Below are positions 1-8,984 of a stretch of DNA of 34,327 nucleotides, one piece after another. Both the position numbers and the translations under genes were made by a program. The first letter of the stretch is position 1. Every line of letters starts with the position of its first letter. The stretch is from Promethearchaeota archaeon (GTDB taxonomy: Archaea; Asgardarchaeota; Lokiarchaeia; Sigynarchaeales; SOKP01): assembly GCA_016839425.1 (NCBI GenBank), contig JAEOUI010000278.1, positions 1-34,327 on the forward strand, written 5' to 3'. The notes under the pieces were generated by a model. It saw only the letters and a list, made by a program, of their open reading frames with translations. It was not told the origin of the DNA and made no database searches.

Positions 1-531
1 ATCATCAGCAACTTTTTCAATAGTTTTGGTAAGTTTTATGTCCCAGAAAGGTAAATCCTCGTTTTCGTTCAATTCCTCTATCGAAATTTCTCCTTTCTTG
101 AAAAGCTCAAGCTCTACAAAACCATCAAGGCTTTCGGGAACAATTCCAATCATAAAAATTTTTAGTAATGGAAGCTTCTCAAAAATCAAATCTACAACAA
201 TATGAACTGGGATTGTATGGGATGATATGGGGATGTATTCTTGCATATTACTTCTCTTCAAGATGACAACAGTTCCTGGGGGGCCGTTATAAGTACACGC
301 GTCTATTAATATTAAATGTGACGGATTAAAGGTTACAATCTCGTCCATCCGGGCCATTAGGTCAACACCAGCATTCATAAAAAAGAAGCGATCGTTTTTT
401 AAGTTTAAAAGCTGGGTAATAATATAGGGTCCAACGGCATCGTCAGTCATTTTTTCTTCGCCTATTCCAACGAAAGCGACCTTAGTTGCTCCTTTAGTCT
501 CTAGCTTGAGCTGTTCCAAAAAATCACTCAT
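1..531 (-). CDS. Hydrogenase maturation protease, HycI-like (peptidase M52), 3'-truncated by window edge
   Basis: This reading frame stays open from an ATG at 531 to the left edge (177 residues visible). The M52 family cleaves the C-terminal extension of [NiFe]-hydrogenase large subunits after nickel insertion, in the cytosol. The order of motifs matches HycI. There is a GIGEEKMTDDAVGP segment near residues 22-35, where D31 aligns with the metal-binding acid. LILIDAC follows, with D77 as the second acid, and then SSHTIP with H105 as the histidine ligand. The next segment, IFMIGIVPESLDGF, matches the family's conserved core. All three nickel-sensing residues are therefore present. The substrate hydrogenase is not in the window. 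The gene is divergent from the endonuclease gene, with 98 bases between them. Identification is from motif alignment by eye. Confidence 0.85.
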   Translation of the reverse strand, partial: MSDFLEQLKLETKGATKVAFVGIGEEKMTDDAVGPYIITQLLNLKNDRFFFMNAGVDLMARMDEIVTFNPSHLILIDACTYNGPPGTVVILKRSNMQEYIPISSHTIPVHIVVDLIFEKLPLLKIFMIGIVPESLDGFVELELFKKGEISIEELNENEDLPFWDIKLTKTIEKVADD

Positions 532-629
532 GGTGATTAGATAAAATGAATTAAGACAAATTAAACTTTCATTTTTCCTATTCGATATCGTTAAGTTCTT
601 TAGGGAGTCGCGATGATAAATTATTAGAA

Positions 630-1235
630 ATGTCAGATAAATCACCTGAAAAGCTGGAAAAGCTTCAATTCGAAGGCGTCATAAAAGAAGACAAGGTTAT
701 TATTTCTAACAAGGAGGGTATAGAGGATTTTTATAATGCTTCCTATATTGGGAACATTCAAAACGAGGGCCAACCAGATGAGGAACTAATATTAGATCCT
801 ATTGAAACATTATTATTAATCGAGCGTAAACGAATTCTTTTGTGGAAAAATAACGATAAAGATAGCGATCTTTTTGATTTTGAAAACATATTGGAATATT
901 TCACTCGCTACGACGAAAGACTCTGGCAAAAATATATAATTTATATGGACTTGAGGAAAAGAGGCTATGTGGTTAGAACTGGATACGGAGAAGGAATCGA
1001 TTTTGGAGTTTTCAAGAGAGGTGCGAATATTGAAAAAGATTCCGCAAAATTCTTGATATATCCCGTTTTTGAGGGTGATCCAATCGAATTGAAAGATTTA
1101 GACAAAATATCTCGAGTTGCAATGAGCTCCCGAAAAGACCTTATTGTAGCAACAGTAGACAGGTTAAGCAAGCCAATATATTATAGCGTAAAAAAATTTC
1201 AAATTATGAACAAATTAGAGAATATAGAGCTTTAA
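630..1235 (+). CDS. tRNA-splicing endonuclease (EndA) family subunit with substituted catalytic residues
   Basis: EndA cuts archaeal pre-tRNA introns at bulge-helix-bulge sites using a Tyr/His/Lys triad. The C-terminal half (about residues 98-193) follows the family closely: a YIIYMDLRKRGYVVRTG segment, then the strand that normally carries Tyr, a RGANI segment, and the SRVAMSSRKDLIVATVD strand. Compared with my recollection of the Methanocaldococcus enzyme, the Tyr position is F128 and the His position is S138, while the Lys (K169) is kept. Residues 1-95 are a poorly conserved N-terminal domain. Two missing catalytic residues suggest a structural (beta) subunit of a heteromeric enzyme, paired with a catalytic subunit encoded elsewhere. 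The stop is one base before the next ATG, so it is probably co-transcribed with the PIN-ATPase. Confidence 0.8.
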   Translation: MSDKSPEKLEKLQFEGVIKEDKVIISNKEGIEDFYNASYIGNIQNEGQPDEELILDPIETLLLIERKRILLWKNNDKDSDLFDFENILEYFTRYDERLWQKYIIYMDLRKRGYVVRTGYGEGIDFGVFKRGANIEKDSAKFLIYPVFEGDPIELKDLDKISRVAMSSRKDLIVATVDRLSKPIYYSVKKFQIMNKLENIEL

Positions 1236-1236
1236 A

Positions 1237-2895
1237 ATGACAGATAAATTTGTATGCGATACATCAATTATTTTTAACGGTCAAATTTTAAACCTAATAG
1301 AAGATGGAGATTTAGGAGAAAAGCCCCAAATCTTTATTTCAAATATTGTTGTTGCCGAAATAGAGTATCGCACGAATATTCAAAAAGAGATCGGTTTTTA
1401 CGGTCTTAATGTGCTGAAACAGTTGAGAGAGTGGCATGACAAGGGCGAAATTATTTTAAAAATCGTTGGAAATCGTCCTACAAGGGAAGAAATCAAGATG
1501 AGTCCTGGGGGAGAACTTGACGCTCTCATTCGAAAATCTGCTCTTGAAAACGAAGCCATCCTAATAACCGCGGATCGAATTCAAGGAGATGTTGGTATTT
1601 TTGAAGGCTTAGAGGTTATGTTTGCATGGGAGAAGAAGGAAACCAAGGTTTTAGAACCCTTGTCTTTAAAATTATTAGATTACTTTGACGATAAGACAAT
1701 GAGTGTTCACCTTAAGCGAAATCTCCCACCTCACGCCAAAAAAGGCGGACCTGGTGATTGGCACTTAGAACAGGTTTTAGACGAACCAATTAGCTCAAAA
1801 TTGATAGAAGAAATAGCTCTTGAAATTATTGAAAATGTAAGGGAAGATGAACATTCTTTTATGGAAATCGAAAAAGAAGGTGCCGTTGTAGTACAACTCC
1901 GCGAATTTCGGATTGTAATAACTAGACCACCATTTTCCAACGATGTTGAGATTACGGCAGTTAGACCTCTCGTGAACCTGAGCATTTCCGATTATGCTCT
2001 TAATAGAACTCTCATGGAAAGGCTGGAAACCGCCGAAGGAATCCTCGTGGCAGGCGCTCCTGGTGCGGGAAAATCTACCTTCTCTGCTGCTTTAGCAAAT
2101 TATTATTTAGAGCACGATAAAGTCGTAAAAACTCTTGAAAGCGTCAGAGACTTGCAAGTTAGACCTGAAATTACGCAATACACCAAGCTAGAAGGGAATT
2201 TGGAGAATTCTGCTGATATATTGCTTTTAGTCCGACCAGACTTTACCATATTCGATGAAGTTCGTACAACTAAGGACTTTGAAATTTATAGCGACTTTAG
2301 ACTTTCTGGAACCGGTATGGTCGGAGTTGTACATAGTTCTTCTGCTATTGATGCAATACAGCGTTTTATTGGGCGCGTGGAACTTGGGATGCTTCCTTCT
2401 ATAATTGATACGATCATTTTTATTGAGGGTGGGAGAGTTGCCACTGTTCTCGTTCTTAAAATGACTGTTAAAGTTCCTTCTGGATTTCAAGATAAAGACC
2501 TTGCAAGACCAGTTGTAGAGGTCAGAGATTACATGACGGGAAAACTTACTTACGAAATATATTCTTTTGGGCAAGACATCGTTATTTATCCAATTGCTCC
2601 TGTGGATTCAAAGTTTGTCCCAAGAGATAGAGCCCGAAAAGGATATCAAAAGGAACGGAAATCAAAAAAGCATAAGATAGAGCTGGATCTTTCTGTTAAA
2701 TCAAATAAAATCATAATTAAAGCGCCACCCATGTATGCCAGTCAGAATATCGTTGTATACATCGAGGAAGAACCCATATTCACGGGATCATTAAGCAGGA
2801 AAAGCGAGATGAACCTTTCTTTATCTAATAAAGAAGGAAGAAAGCTACTCAAGGAATTAGATAGAGAAAAAGATATCTATGGAAAAATTAAATAA
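1237..2895 (+). CDS. PIN-domain ATPase (PINA family; PIN + RecA-like ATPase)
   Basis: This 552-residue protein has the archaeal PINA layout. The N-terminal PIN nuclease domain (about 1-140) keeps the acidic site: D8, E41, D95 (in GGELDALIRK) and D113 (in TADR). A secretion-ATPase-like RecA domain follows, with Walker A GAPGAGKS at 273-280 and a Walker B strand ending in D340-E341. The C-terminal part (about 410-552) is basic, contains a KERKSKKHK stretch near 478, and probably binds nucleic acid. From what is known of the family, PINA proteins form hexameric ATPases, and in Sulfolobus one has been linked to Holliday-junction processing; the substrate here is unknown. It follows the EndA-like gene with a one-base gap, which suggests translational coupling and perhaps an RNA-related role. 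Confidence 0.9.
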   Translation: MTDKFVCDTSIIFNGQILNLIEDGDLGEKPQIFISNIVVAEIEYRTNIQKEIGFYGLNVLKQLREWHDKGEIILKIVGNRPTREEIKMSPGGELDALIRKSALENEAILITADRIQGDVGIFEGLEVMFAWEKKETKVLEPLSLKLLDYFDDKTMSVHLKRNLPPHAKKGGPGDWHLEQVLDEPISSKLIEEIALEIIENVREDEHSFMEIEKEGAVVVQLREFRIVITRPPFSNDVEITAVRPLVNLSISDYALNRTLMERLETAEGILVAGAPGAGKSTFSAALANYYLEHDKVVKTLESVRDLQVRPEITQYTKLEGNLENSADILLLVRPDFTIFDEVRTTKDFEIYSDFRLSGTGMVGVVHSSSAIDAIQRFIGRVELGMLPSIIDTIIFIEGGRVATVLVLKMTVKVPSGFQDKDLARPVVEVRDYMTGKLTYEIYSFGQDIVIYPIAPVDSKFVPRDRARKGYQKERKSKKHKIELDLSVKSNKIIIKAPPMYASQNIVVYIEEEPIFTGSLSRKSEMNLSLSNKEGRKLLKELDREKDIYGKIK

Positions 2896-2951
2896 AGAAT
2901 TAAAAAAAAATAAATACTTTCACCATTTCAAACTACAATTGTTTTTTTCAT

Positions 2952-3497
2952 TCAAGCTGTAAGGCTTAATACTTTCCATTTACCATCTTCCTTGATAAGC
3001 GTAATTGGCTTATTTTTTACGGAAGCGCCATCATCTGCTTTAAAAAATAATTTTACCTCGGTATCAGAATTATCCTTAACTTTTGCTGTTTCTTCTGGAT
3101 TGAAAATATATTTTCTACCCTTCATGGTTTTCCACCACGAATCGACTCTTCGCTCTAAATAATTATGGTCCCCTACTTTACCTCCTATCCACAATTGTTT
3201 GCTTAAAGTATTAAGGTAAAGATCATAATTTTCGTTTACAGAGCCCAAACTTAATACGGTATGGGCTACACTTGCAGCACCCGTACCTACGGCAATCTCT
3301 TTCATATTCTTCAAGAAGTCGAAGTTAAGAAAAGCGTCCTCAACGGCTTCTAATCCGCTTTCCAGCGCATCTTTTGCGCTATCAATAGCTCCTTGGGCTT
3401 TATCCTTAACTTCATTAGTAATATTCCCAAGAGCTCCTCCTGCAGCTTGTTTTAATTTATCCTTAAATCCCATTGAATTTACCACTTTAATTTTCAT
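2952..3497 (-). CDS. Hypothetical protein with amphipathic N-terminus and a possible NTF2/DUF4878-like C-terminal half
   Basis: I do not recognise this 181-residue protein with certainty. Residues 9-75 are rich in Lys, Ala, Gly and acidic residues, and look like long amphipathic helices (for example MGFKDKLKQAAGGALGN). The C-terminal half contains a two-tryptophan motif (SWWKT) and ends in beta strands of the type KPITLIKEDGKWKVLSL. That ending resembles the last strands of NTF2-like or DUF4878 domains; this is a resemblance only. There is no signal peptide or membrane span. An alternative start is M9 (ATG at 3473), which gives a more natural helix beginning; neither start has a clear ribosome binding site. 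It is convergent with the PIN-ATPase gene and has its own likely promoter near 3541-3556. Confidence 0.6.
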   Translation of the reverse strand: MKIKVVNSMGFKDKLKQAAGGALGNITNEVKDKAQGAIDSAKDALESGLEAVEDAFLNFDFLKNMKEIAVGTGAASVAHTVLSLGSVNENYDLYLNTLSKQLWIGGKVGDHNYLERRVDSWWKTMKGRKYIFNPEETAKVKDNSDTEVKLFFKADDGASVKNKPITLIKEDGKWKVLSLTA

Positions 3498-3540
3498 TTT
3501 TTTTATAAATTTTAAAGATAAATATCTTACAAACAGAGTG

Positions 3541-3556
3541 CTATTTAAAAGAATAG
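3541..3556 (-). promoter_or_regulatory. Probable TATA box for the hypothetical protein gene
   Basis: Read on the minus strand this is CTATTCTTTTAAATAG, a good match to the archaeal TATA element (TTTAAATA type). It lies about 45-60 bases before the ATG at 3497, implying a leader of roughly 20 bases. The ends CTATT/AATAG form a weak 5-bp dyad. Confidence 0.45.
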
Positions 3557-3719
3557 GGGTACTTTTTGCAATATGAGTTTTTCAAAATCGAAGCGTGCTT
3601 ATGGTATTAAACCAAATTCAGAAAAAATATAATTATTTACAATTATTATGATTCTTTTGAAAATATTTAAGTTCGAAATGTCTTGCTTATACTAAAAAAA
3701 TGAATTCTTAAGTAATTTA

Positions 3720-4514
3720 TTATATTATTTTAGATTTAACCTTAGATACGATTATGGGAAGAATATCTTCGATTCTATCGTGAAATCGGATGTCAACGAA
3801 CTTTTCTACAGGAACTTCTCCGTCGTTTAATACGATTAACTTGGCGTTGTTTCTTTTTGCAATCATTGGGAACGAATTTGCGGGAGAAACAACCAGCGAT
3901 GATCCAATAACAAAAAAAACATCTGCAACCTCTGAATGTGCTGCTGCCTTGACCATCTCCTCTTCGGGCATTGGGTCTCCAAAATTAATAATGCTCGATA
4001 TGATTCTACCGCTACATTTTGGGCATCTTGGTTGGCCCTCTCTGATTTTATCCGTTCGATATCCATTCCCCCATTTTTTTTTATCCCATCCTGCTTCTTC
4101 AAAAGTCATCTTGGTTCCGCAATTCAAACACTTCAAGAAATACATGTTACCGTGTAATTCTGCGATTTTATCGAAAGGAATGCCCGATTTCACATGTAAT
4201 CCGTCGACATTTTGAGAAATTAAGAATTCAAGCTTTCCCATATTCAATAAATCAACTATCAAATAATGAGCTTGATTAGGCTTTACTTGATCCCAAGGTA
4301 CGCTCAAGGGTTTGGGAGGGAGGCCCTTATCTCTCCTTGTCCAAACACCGTCAGGTCCTCGATAATCTGGTAATCCACTATCAGTGGAGACTCCCGCTCC
4401 AGTAAAAATAACGAAATGATTTGAATCCACGATCCAATCAACTGCGAGCTCAATTTTCTCCTCAAGATTCATACGATATGTAAGAATTTTAAGTTTAAAA
4501 AGATATGCACTCAT
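3720..4514 (-). CDS. NAD-dependent protein deacylase, SIRT6/7-like (class IV) sirtuin
   Basis: Sirtuins remove acyl groups from lysines using NAD. All core motifs are present: GAGVS at 39-43, GLPDYRGPDGVW at 47-58, SQNVDGLH at 100-107, catalytic H121 in ELHGN, a structural zinc site C129/C132...C164/C167, and GSSLVVSPA at 204-212. The GVW segment, the SQNVDGLHVKSG segment, and the KIAELHGNMY segment resemble human SIRT6 more than typical archaeal or bacterial CobB/Sir2-Af enzymes, as far as can be judged from memory. The gene begins directly after the TGA stop of the PHP gene. A start at M15 (ATG at 4472) fits family length better, because residues 1-14 look like an upstream extension. It is the last gene of a leftward run. 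Confidence 0.93.
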   Translation of the reverse strand: MSAYLFKLKILTYRMNLEEKIELAVDWIVDSNHFVIFTGAGVSTDSGLPDYRGPDGVWTRRDKGLPPKPLSVPWDQVKPNQAHYLIVDLLNMGKLEFLISQNVDGLHVKSGIPFDKIAELHGNMYFLKCLNCGTKMTFEEAGWDKKKWGNGYRTDKIREGQPRCPKCSGRIISSIINFGDPMPEEEMVKAAAHSEVADVFFVIGSSLVVSPANSFPMIAKRNNAKLIVLNDGEVPVEKFVDIRFHDRIEDILPIIVSKVKSKII

Positions 4515-5255
4515 TCAATCGCATTCTTTTTGGTGCTTGTTGAGTGATTCGATAAAATTATCGTAATTATGAGAGAGAGCATAATTTTGAATTGCATTCT
4601 CCGCTATTTTAACATTATATAATGTATTAATATCATGTGAGTCGCAGCCGATTGATATTGGAATGTTTTCCTTCCTAATTTTTGCAAAAAAATCCTCGTA
4701 TTTTTTTGAAAAAAAAGCAGGATAAGATTCGTTAAACTCGTAGAATATGTTATAATTTGATAAAAATTCTACTAAAATATTTAGGTCGTCTCTAAAAAAA
4801 ACTGAAGGATCGAAATGAGCCAACCCAATTAATGGTAATTGCTTTAAATTTCTCTCGTATCTCCAAGAATCGAGGAGCTTTTCTAAGAAAGATATACCTT
4901 CTATAGATTCTAAATATTCAAATAAAATAATATTAAAATATTTGGGTTCTATATTCCTTTCTATAAAATCGTCTGAACTATATAGATCTACTTCCAATCC
5001 TTTTAAAAGAACCAATTTGCTATCAATCTTAATTAAATATTCTTGACAGCGATTTAATGCATCAACATAATTGCATAGGGAATCTATTGAATATATAGTT
5101 CGAATCACTTTAGCTTTCCAAGAATTGGAAAAATGATCCGTAATCGCAATAAAATTCATTCTTAATTCTAACGCCGCACGCGTGATCTCTGCGATTGAAT
5201 TCTTTCCGTCGCTAAAATTAGAATGAATGTGAAAATTTGATCTTTGTTTTATCAT
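4515..5255 (-). CDS. PHP-domain metal-dependent phosphoesterase
   Basis: PHP domains are polymerase/histidinol-phosphatase-type phosphoesterases with a multi-metal site on a barrel. Residues fitting that site are all visible: H9-x-H11 in FHIHSNFSDG, D16, D40-H41 in ITDH, E88 in GLEVD, H147 in GLAHFDP, E173/N175 in YEFNES, and D205-x-H207 in GCDSHD. At 246 residues it is a stand-alone PHP protein like histidinol phosphatase or nucleotide-cleaving PHP enzymes; the substrate cannot be told from sequence. It overlaps nothing, but its stop abuts the sirtuin ATG, so the two are almost certainly translated from one mRNA. The permease gene ends 42 bases upstream. Confidence 0.85.
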   Translation of the reverse strand: MIKQRSNFHIHSNFSDGKNSIAEITRAALELRMNFIAITDHFSNSWKAKVIRTIYSIDSLCNYVDALNRCQEYLIKIDSKLVLLKGLEVDLYSSDDFIERNIEPKYFNIILFEYLESIEGISFLEKLLDSWRYERNLKQLPLIGLAHFDPSVFFRDDLNILVEFLSNYNIFYEFNESYPAFFSKKYEDFFAKIRKENIPISIGCDSHDINTLYNVKIAENAIQNYALSHNYDNFIESLNKHQKECD

Positions 5256-5297
5256 TTTTTACTATTATGGTAATTTGTAGTTGAATATCTTGAATCC

Positions 5298-7169
5298 TTA
5301 AATTCCTAAGGATCGTTCTTCAATTCTTAAATATGTGAATATCAAACCACTCAAGAAAAGACATGTTCCAAAAAGAATCAAAACTGATAAAAATATGAAT
5401 TCACTTGTACCTTGGGGTATTATTGCACCAGAGATGTTTATGCTTTCAATTGAAACTATATTTAGAGATATTAATGGAATGATAACTGAAAAAATAAAAA
5501 TCGAAGCTATCATCTGTAATACTCCAATAATCACATTTATCCTATGGATTATCTTGCGCTTTGAATCGTCTAAAGTCACAATAGCAGATCGTCCAAGATT
5601 AATTGCAATGCTTTTTTTATCTATCTTTTTCGCAAAAAAGTAAACGAATTCTCTTAATGGGACGATGTCTAATATTACCGTGATAATTGCGAAAACGCCA
5701 AACGCAATTACTATTCTCATTAAAATATAAGTAAATCCCTGTGCCATCCCTGGTATTGTTGAGCTTACAATTCCTAAATTATTAACGATCCAAATTAAGG
5801 CGCTTAATAAAATAACGCTAAAACACTTAATTCCTGCAAGCGTTAATATAATAGACGGTCGATCTGCAAATATGAGAAGATAAATACTAATACAGATTAT
5901 AGCAATAATAATTCCAAGAACGACAGCATTAATAGAGAGACCAAAGGCAAAAATTAAGCAAAAAATTCCAACAATGATGGGTAAGTAAGGAAAAAAAGGC
6001 GCTTTATAAGGGCGATCGAGCTCTTTTCTCTTATATCTCAACCTAACCGCTGCGAAATTAACAAATGCCAAACCAAAGAAATAAATAAAACTCGTCATCT
6101 GGGCTGCGATTTTTATATCTATAAAAATAGCAAACAAAACAGCTATTAAGCTTGTAATAAAAAGAGAGCGGACAGGGACTCCCGTTTTTTTATTTACTTT
6201 TATAAATTGCTTTGGAACATAATTATCCCTCGCAAGGGCGGTAAAGATGCTTACGGCCGAACCCATTGCCGCATTCATGGCGATTAAGGTGGATATTATG
6301 GCTCCGATACCCATTAAATAAAATCCGAATGGACCAACAATATCAAGTAATATTTCTGCCAAAAGGATGGGAGAATCTCCATATTTCGAAGACGATCCAC
6401 CAATATTTACGAGTACGGAAATTGTTATTAATAAATAAATCCCTAGGGTGATTAGTATCGTATAAATATTGACTTTTGGAATCGATCTTGACGGATTTTT
6501 AAGATCTTTACTCAAGTACGCAATATTCGAAGTCATGGAAGTAAAACAAACAAATAAAACGGAAAACGATTGTATCACACCTAATACAGGAATGGTGGAC
6601 AATAGATAATCGGGATTATAATTAGCATTATTTGTCATGGGGGATACGAATAATCCAACAATGGCAAATACAAGAAATAAAGACAATAATATAATTGTGA
6701 GTCGTATGAGTGTTTTAATTGCCATCATCTGAGTTCTAAAGACGAATAGAGTAGTAAATATGATAGCAATTACAGCTATAGGAACGATTTCAGGAGCAAG
6801 ATCGGGTAAAAAGACTTGAAAAAATATAGTTGATAAAGCAAGACCAGAAAATGTGATTGTTGTAATGTTAGCGATCCAGAGAAAAAATCCTATAACAAAT
6901 GCTAAAAAACCACCTAAAGCTTCCTTACCGAGGGAATAACTACCTCCAGATATCGGAAGACTCGTCGATAGCTCTGAATAATTTAATGCAGTAAATAAAA
7001 TTAAGATACCACACAAGATTAAGCTTATTAAAACGCCGGGTCCCGCAGATCCAATTGCGGAACCAAGAAGGATGAATATTGAACCTCCAACTCCGCATCC
7101 AATACCGTATAAGATGCCTTGTGTGACATTTAAGTTCCGTTCTGATAAGGTGGGCTCATTTTCGTTCAC
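5298..7169 (-). CDS. APC-superfamily amino acid permease with extra C-terminal membrane segments
   Basis: This 623-residue integral membrane protein starts with a short polar tail and then the APC signature GIGCGVGGSIFILLGSAIG at TM1. SLPISGGSYSLGKEALGG and ARDNYVPKQFIKVNKKTGVP loops follow, all typical of amino acid/polyamine permeases that use a proton or sodium gradient. About 12 transmembrane segments account for residues 15-435. The remaining 190 residues add about five more hydrophobic stretches, separated by a charged loop (AKKIDKKSIAINLG, then DDSKRK), which is longer than the usual 430-500-residue family member. Substrate unknown. It sits between the coiled-coil gene (38-base gap) and the PHP gene, in the same direction, so a four-gene leftward transcript is plausible. 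Confidence 0.9.
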   Translation of the reverse strand: MNENEPTLSERNLNVTQGILYGIGCGVGGSIFILLGSAIGSAGPGVLISLILCGILILFTALNYSELSTSLPISGGSYSLGKEALGGFLAFVIGFFLWIANITTITFSGLALSTIFFQVFLPDLAPEIVPIAVIAIIFTTLFVFRTQMMAIKTLIRLTIILLSLFLVFAIVGLFVSPMTNNANYNPDYLLSTIPVLGVIQSFSVLFVCFTSMTSNIAYLSKDLKNPSRSIPKVNIYTILITLGIYLLITISVLVNIGGSSSKYGDSPILLAEILLDIVGPFGFYLMGIGAIISTLIAMNAAMGSAVSIFTALARDNYVPKQFIKVNKKTGVPVRSLFITSLIAVLFAIFIDIKIAAQMTSFIYFFGLAFVNFAAVRLRYKRKELDRPYKAPFFPYLPIIVGIFCLIFAFGLSINAVVLGIIIAIICISIYLLIFADRPSIILTLAGIKCFSVILLSALIWIVNNLGIVSSTIPGMAQGFTYILMRIVIAFGVFAIITVILDIVPLREFVYFFAKKIDKKSIAINLGRSAIVTLDDSKRKIIHRINVIIGVLQMIASIFIFSVIIPLISLNIVSIESINISGAIIPQGTSEFIFLSVLILFGTCLFLSGLIFTYLRIEERSLGI

Positions 7170-7207
7170 TTTACATCAAAAAAAGTGTTAATTGCATTCG
7201 ATTAAAA

Positions 7208-8701
7208 TCAAGATTTTTCAAGGTGAAAAATGCCGGATATTAAGATTAAAACGGCTCCAAAAATTAACAAACCACCAGAAATGCTTGCACTCAAATTTGG
7301 ATTTCCAAAATCGATATTTAATAATGCGCCAATCCCAAATAATAGAAAAAGAATGCCCACACCGATTAAAATTCCACCAAAAAACTTAGAAGCGCGATAA
7401 ATTAAGGAAAGCATCTCTAACCGGTGGATCCTGCTTTCTTTATCACGAAGTTCTTTTTCCTGGGCATCTAACTCAATTTTTAGTTTCTGAAAAATGGCTT
7501 TTGAATCACTGATGCTTTCGTCGATAATTTCTCTAGATTTTTCTAACTTTTCGTGTTCAGCTCTTAAACCTTCAAGCTTTTCTGTGATTGCACTAAGACG
7601 ATTTTCTCGTTCGTTATATTCACTATTTGATATATCGATCTCCTTTTTCAAGTCATCAATTCTTTTTTCATATACTTCAAGCAAATCCTCTTTTGATGAG
7701 ATCTGATCGTTTATGGATTCCAGTGAAGCGTTCAAATCTTGAATTTTTGATTCAATTTTAATCATTTCTTGTTGCTTTTCAGTAAGTTGGAACTTATATT
7801 TTATGAGGAGCTCGTCATATGCCTCTTTTTGCTTTTCCATTTCCGGAAAACCCTCGTTGTATTCCTTGAGCGTTTTCTCTAATTTTTTGATCCGAGCTTC
7901 TTTTTTTTGTATCTGCTCATTGAGCAATTTTTTTTCGTCTTCTTTAGCTTCGATTTCCTGATTGGAATGGTCCAATTCGAATTTATTTTTTCCTATAGAA
8001 ACTTTCAAAGTTTCGTTTTCGGCTTGAAGGCTTTTTATCTTCTTTTCGAGTGCAGCTGTTTCGTCCGCTTGCATCTCTAAGAGCGTCTTGTTTTCCTCGA
8101 CTTTTTCGTTAAGCTTTGCAATTTTTTGTCGTAAATCATCCTGAGTTGCTACTTTCTCTTTTATTCCATCCGTGAGTACGATGAGATCTACCTGTCTATT
8201 TTCATATGTCTTTACCAATTGTTCGTTGTTTTTTAAAAGTTCTTTGTATTCTTCTTCTAGATTTTCCATGCTTTGTTTTGTGATTTTAAGAGCATCTTCC
8301 AGAGTATTGATTTCTTCGGTTTTTCTTACATATCTTTCTTCTAAGGCACTAATAGTTTCTTCCATTGCTTCTAAGTATTCTTTTTTCTCATCAATCTTTT
8401 TCAATAAAGAATCGAAGTATGCTTGTGCGTCCTTTACCTGCTTCTGGGCCTCTTCCACAGAGAGACCTTCTGTTTCAAGGTTCGGCTTGAATTCGGGAGC
8501 ATTTTCTGACATTTTTTCAATGCTATTTTCGAAATCGCGTAGTTTCTTATCTATCATGTCCCGCGAATCTTTTGCCTTATCCAAGAATTTTGTATCCACT
8601 TTATCAAATTCCTTCAAAAGTTCTTGGTTTGCTTTTTCAGCTTGATTGTCTTTATCTTCCTCTTGACCGTTCTCTTCTGATTCCTTTAATTTATCGGACA
8701 T
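7208..8701 (-). CDS. Long coiled-coil protein with two C-terminal transmembrane segments
   Basis: I do not recognise a family. Residues about 15-425 are dominated by Glu, Lys, Leu, Gln and Asp with near-continuous heptad character, predicting an extended coiled coil of several hundred residues. The segment 440-461 (FFGGILIGVGILFLLFGIGALL-like, Gly-rich) and 475-493 are hydrophobic spans joined by a short DFGNPN-containing loop, so the protein is tail-anchored by a hairpin. There is no signal peptide, hence the coiled coil most likely faces the cytoplasm. Weak similarity to SMC, myosin or golgin-type proteins in searches would be expected from composition alone. It is first in a run with the permease, PHP and sirtuin genes. 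Confidence 0.7.
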   Translation of the reverse strand: MSDKLKESEENGQEEDKDNQAEKANQELLKEFDKVDTKFLDKAKDSRDMIDKKLRDFENSIEKMSENAPEFKPNLETEGLSVEEAQKQVKDAQAYFDSLLKKIDEKKEYLEAMEETISALEERYVRKTEEINTLEDALKITKQSMENLEEEYKELLKNNEQLVKTYENRQVDLIVLTDGIKEKVATQDDLRQKIAKLNEKVEENKTLLEMQADETAALEKKIKSLQAENETLKVSIGKNKFELDHSNQEIEAKEDEKKLLNEQIQKKEARIKKLEKTLKEYNEGFPEMEKQKEAYDELLIKYKFQLTEKQQEMIKIESKIQDLNASLESINDQISSKEDLLEVYEKRIDDLKKEIDISNSEYNERENRLSAITEKLEGLRAEHEKLEKSREIIDESISDSKAIFQKLKIELDAQEKELRDKESRIHRLEMLSLIYRASKFFGGILIGVGILFLLFGIGALLNIDFGNPNLSASISGGLLIFGAVLILISGIFHLEKS

Positions 8702-8984
8702 TTTGGGATACTCACGAATTTTAAATTAATATTTTAAAAGTAATCGCGTATTATGTATATCAATTATTTAATTAGTATAGGGGGGTACAAAATATAATTT
8801 TTCATTTTGTCTAGATGCTCGTTTGATAAAATAGATCATTATTTCACTCCAAAATAAAAAATTTCCTACTAGAAAGATCTTTTTGTTCTTTATAAACCTT
8901 AGGAGTGGCGAAATGCGCGACGGTTAAATTTATAAGTGATAAACGGCTGGAATTTTTATTTTTTAATTATTCCACGTGTTAAAT

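Noticed and set aside
2227..2574. 115-codon minus-strand open frame inside the PIN-ATPase gene
   Set aside because: It lies wholly within a well-supported gene with Walker motifs on the other strand and has no recognisable domain.
3573..3632. 19-codon plus-strand ORF (MSFSKSKRAYGIKPNSEKI) between the unknown protein and the sirtuin gene
   Set aside because: No ribosome binding site or similarity could be seen, and an ORF this short is expected by chance.
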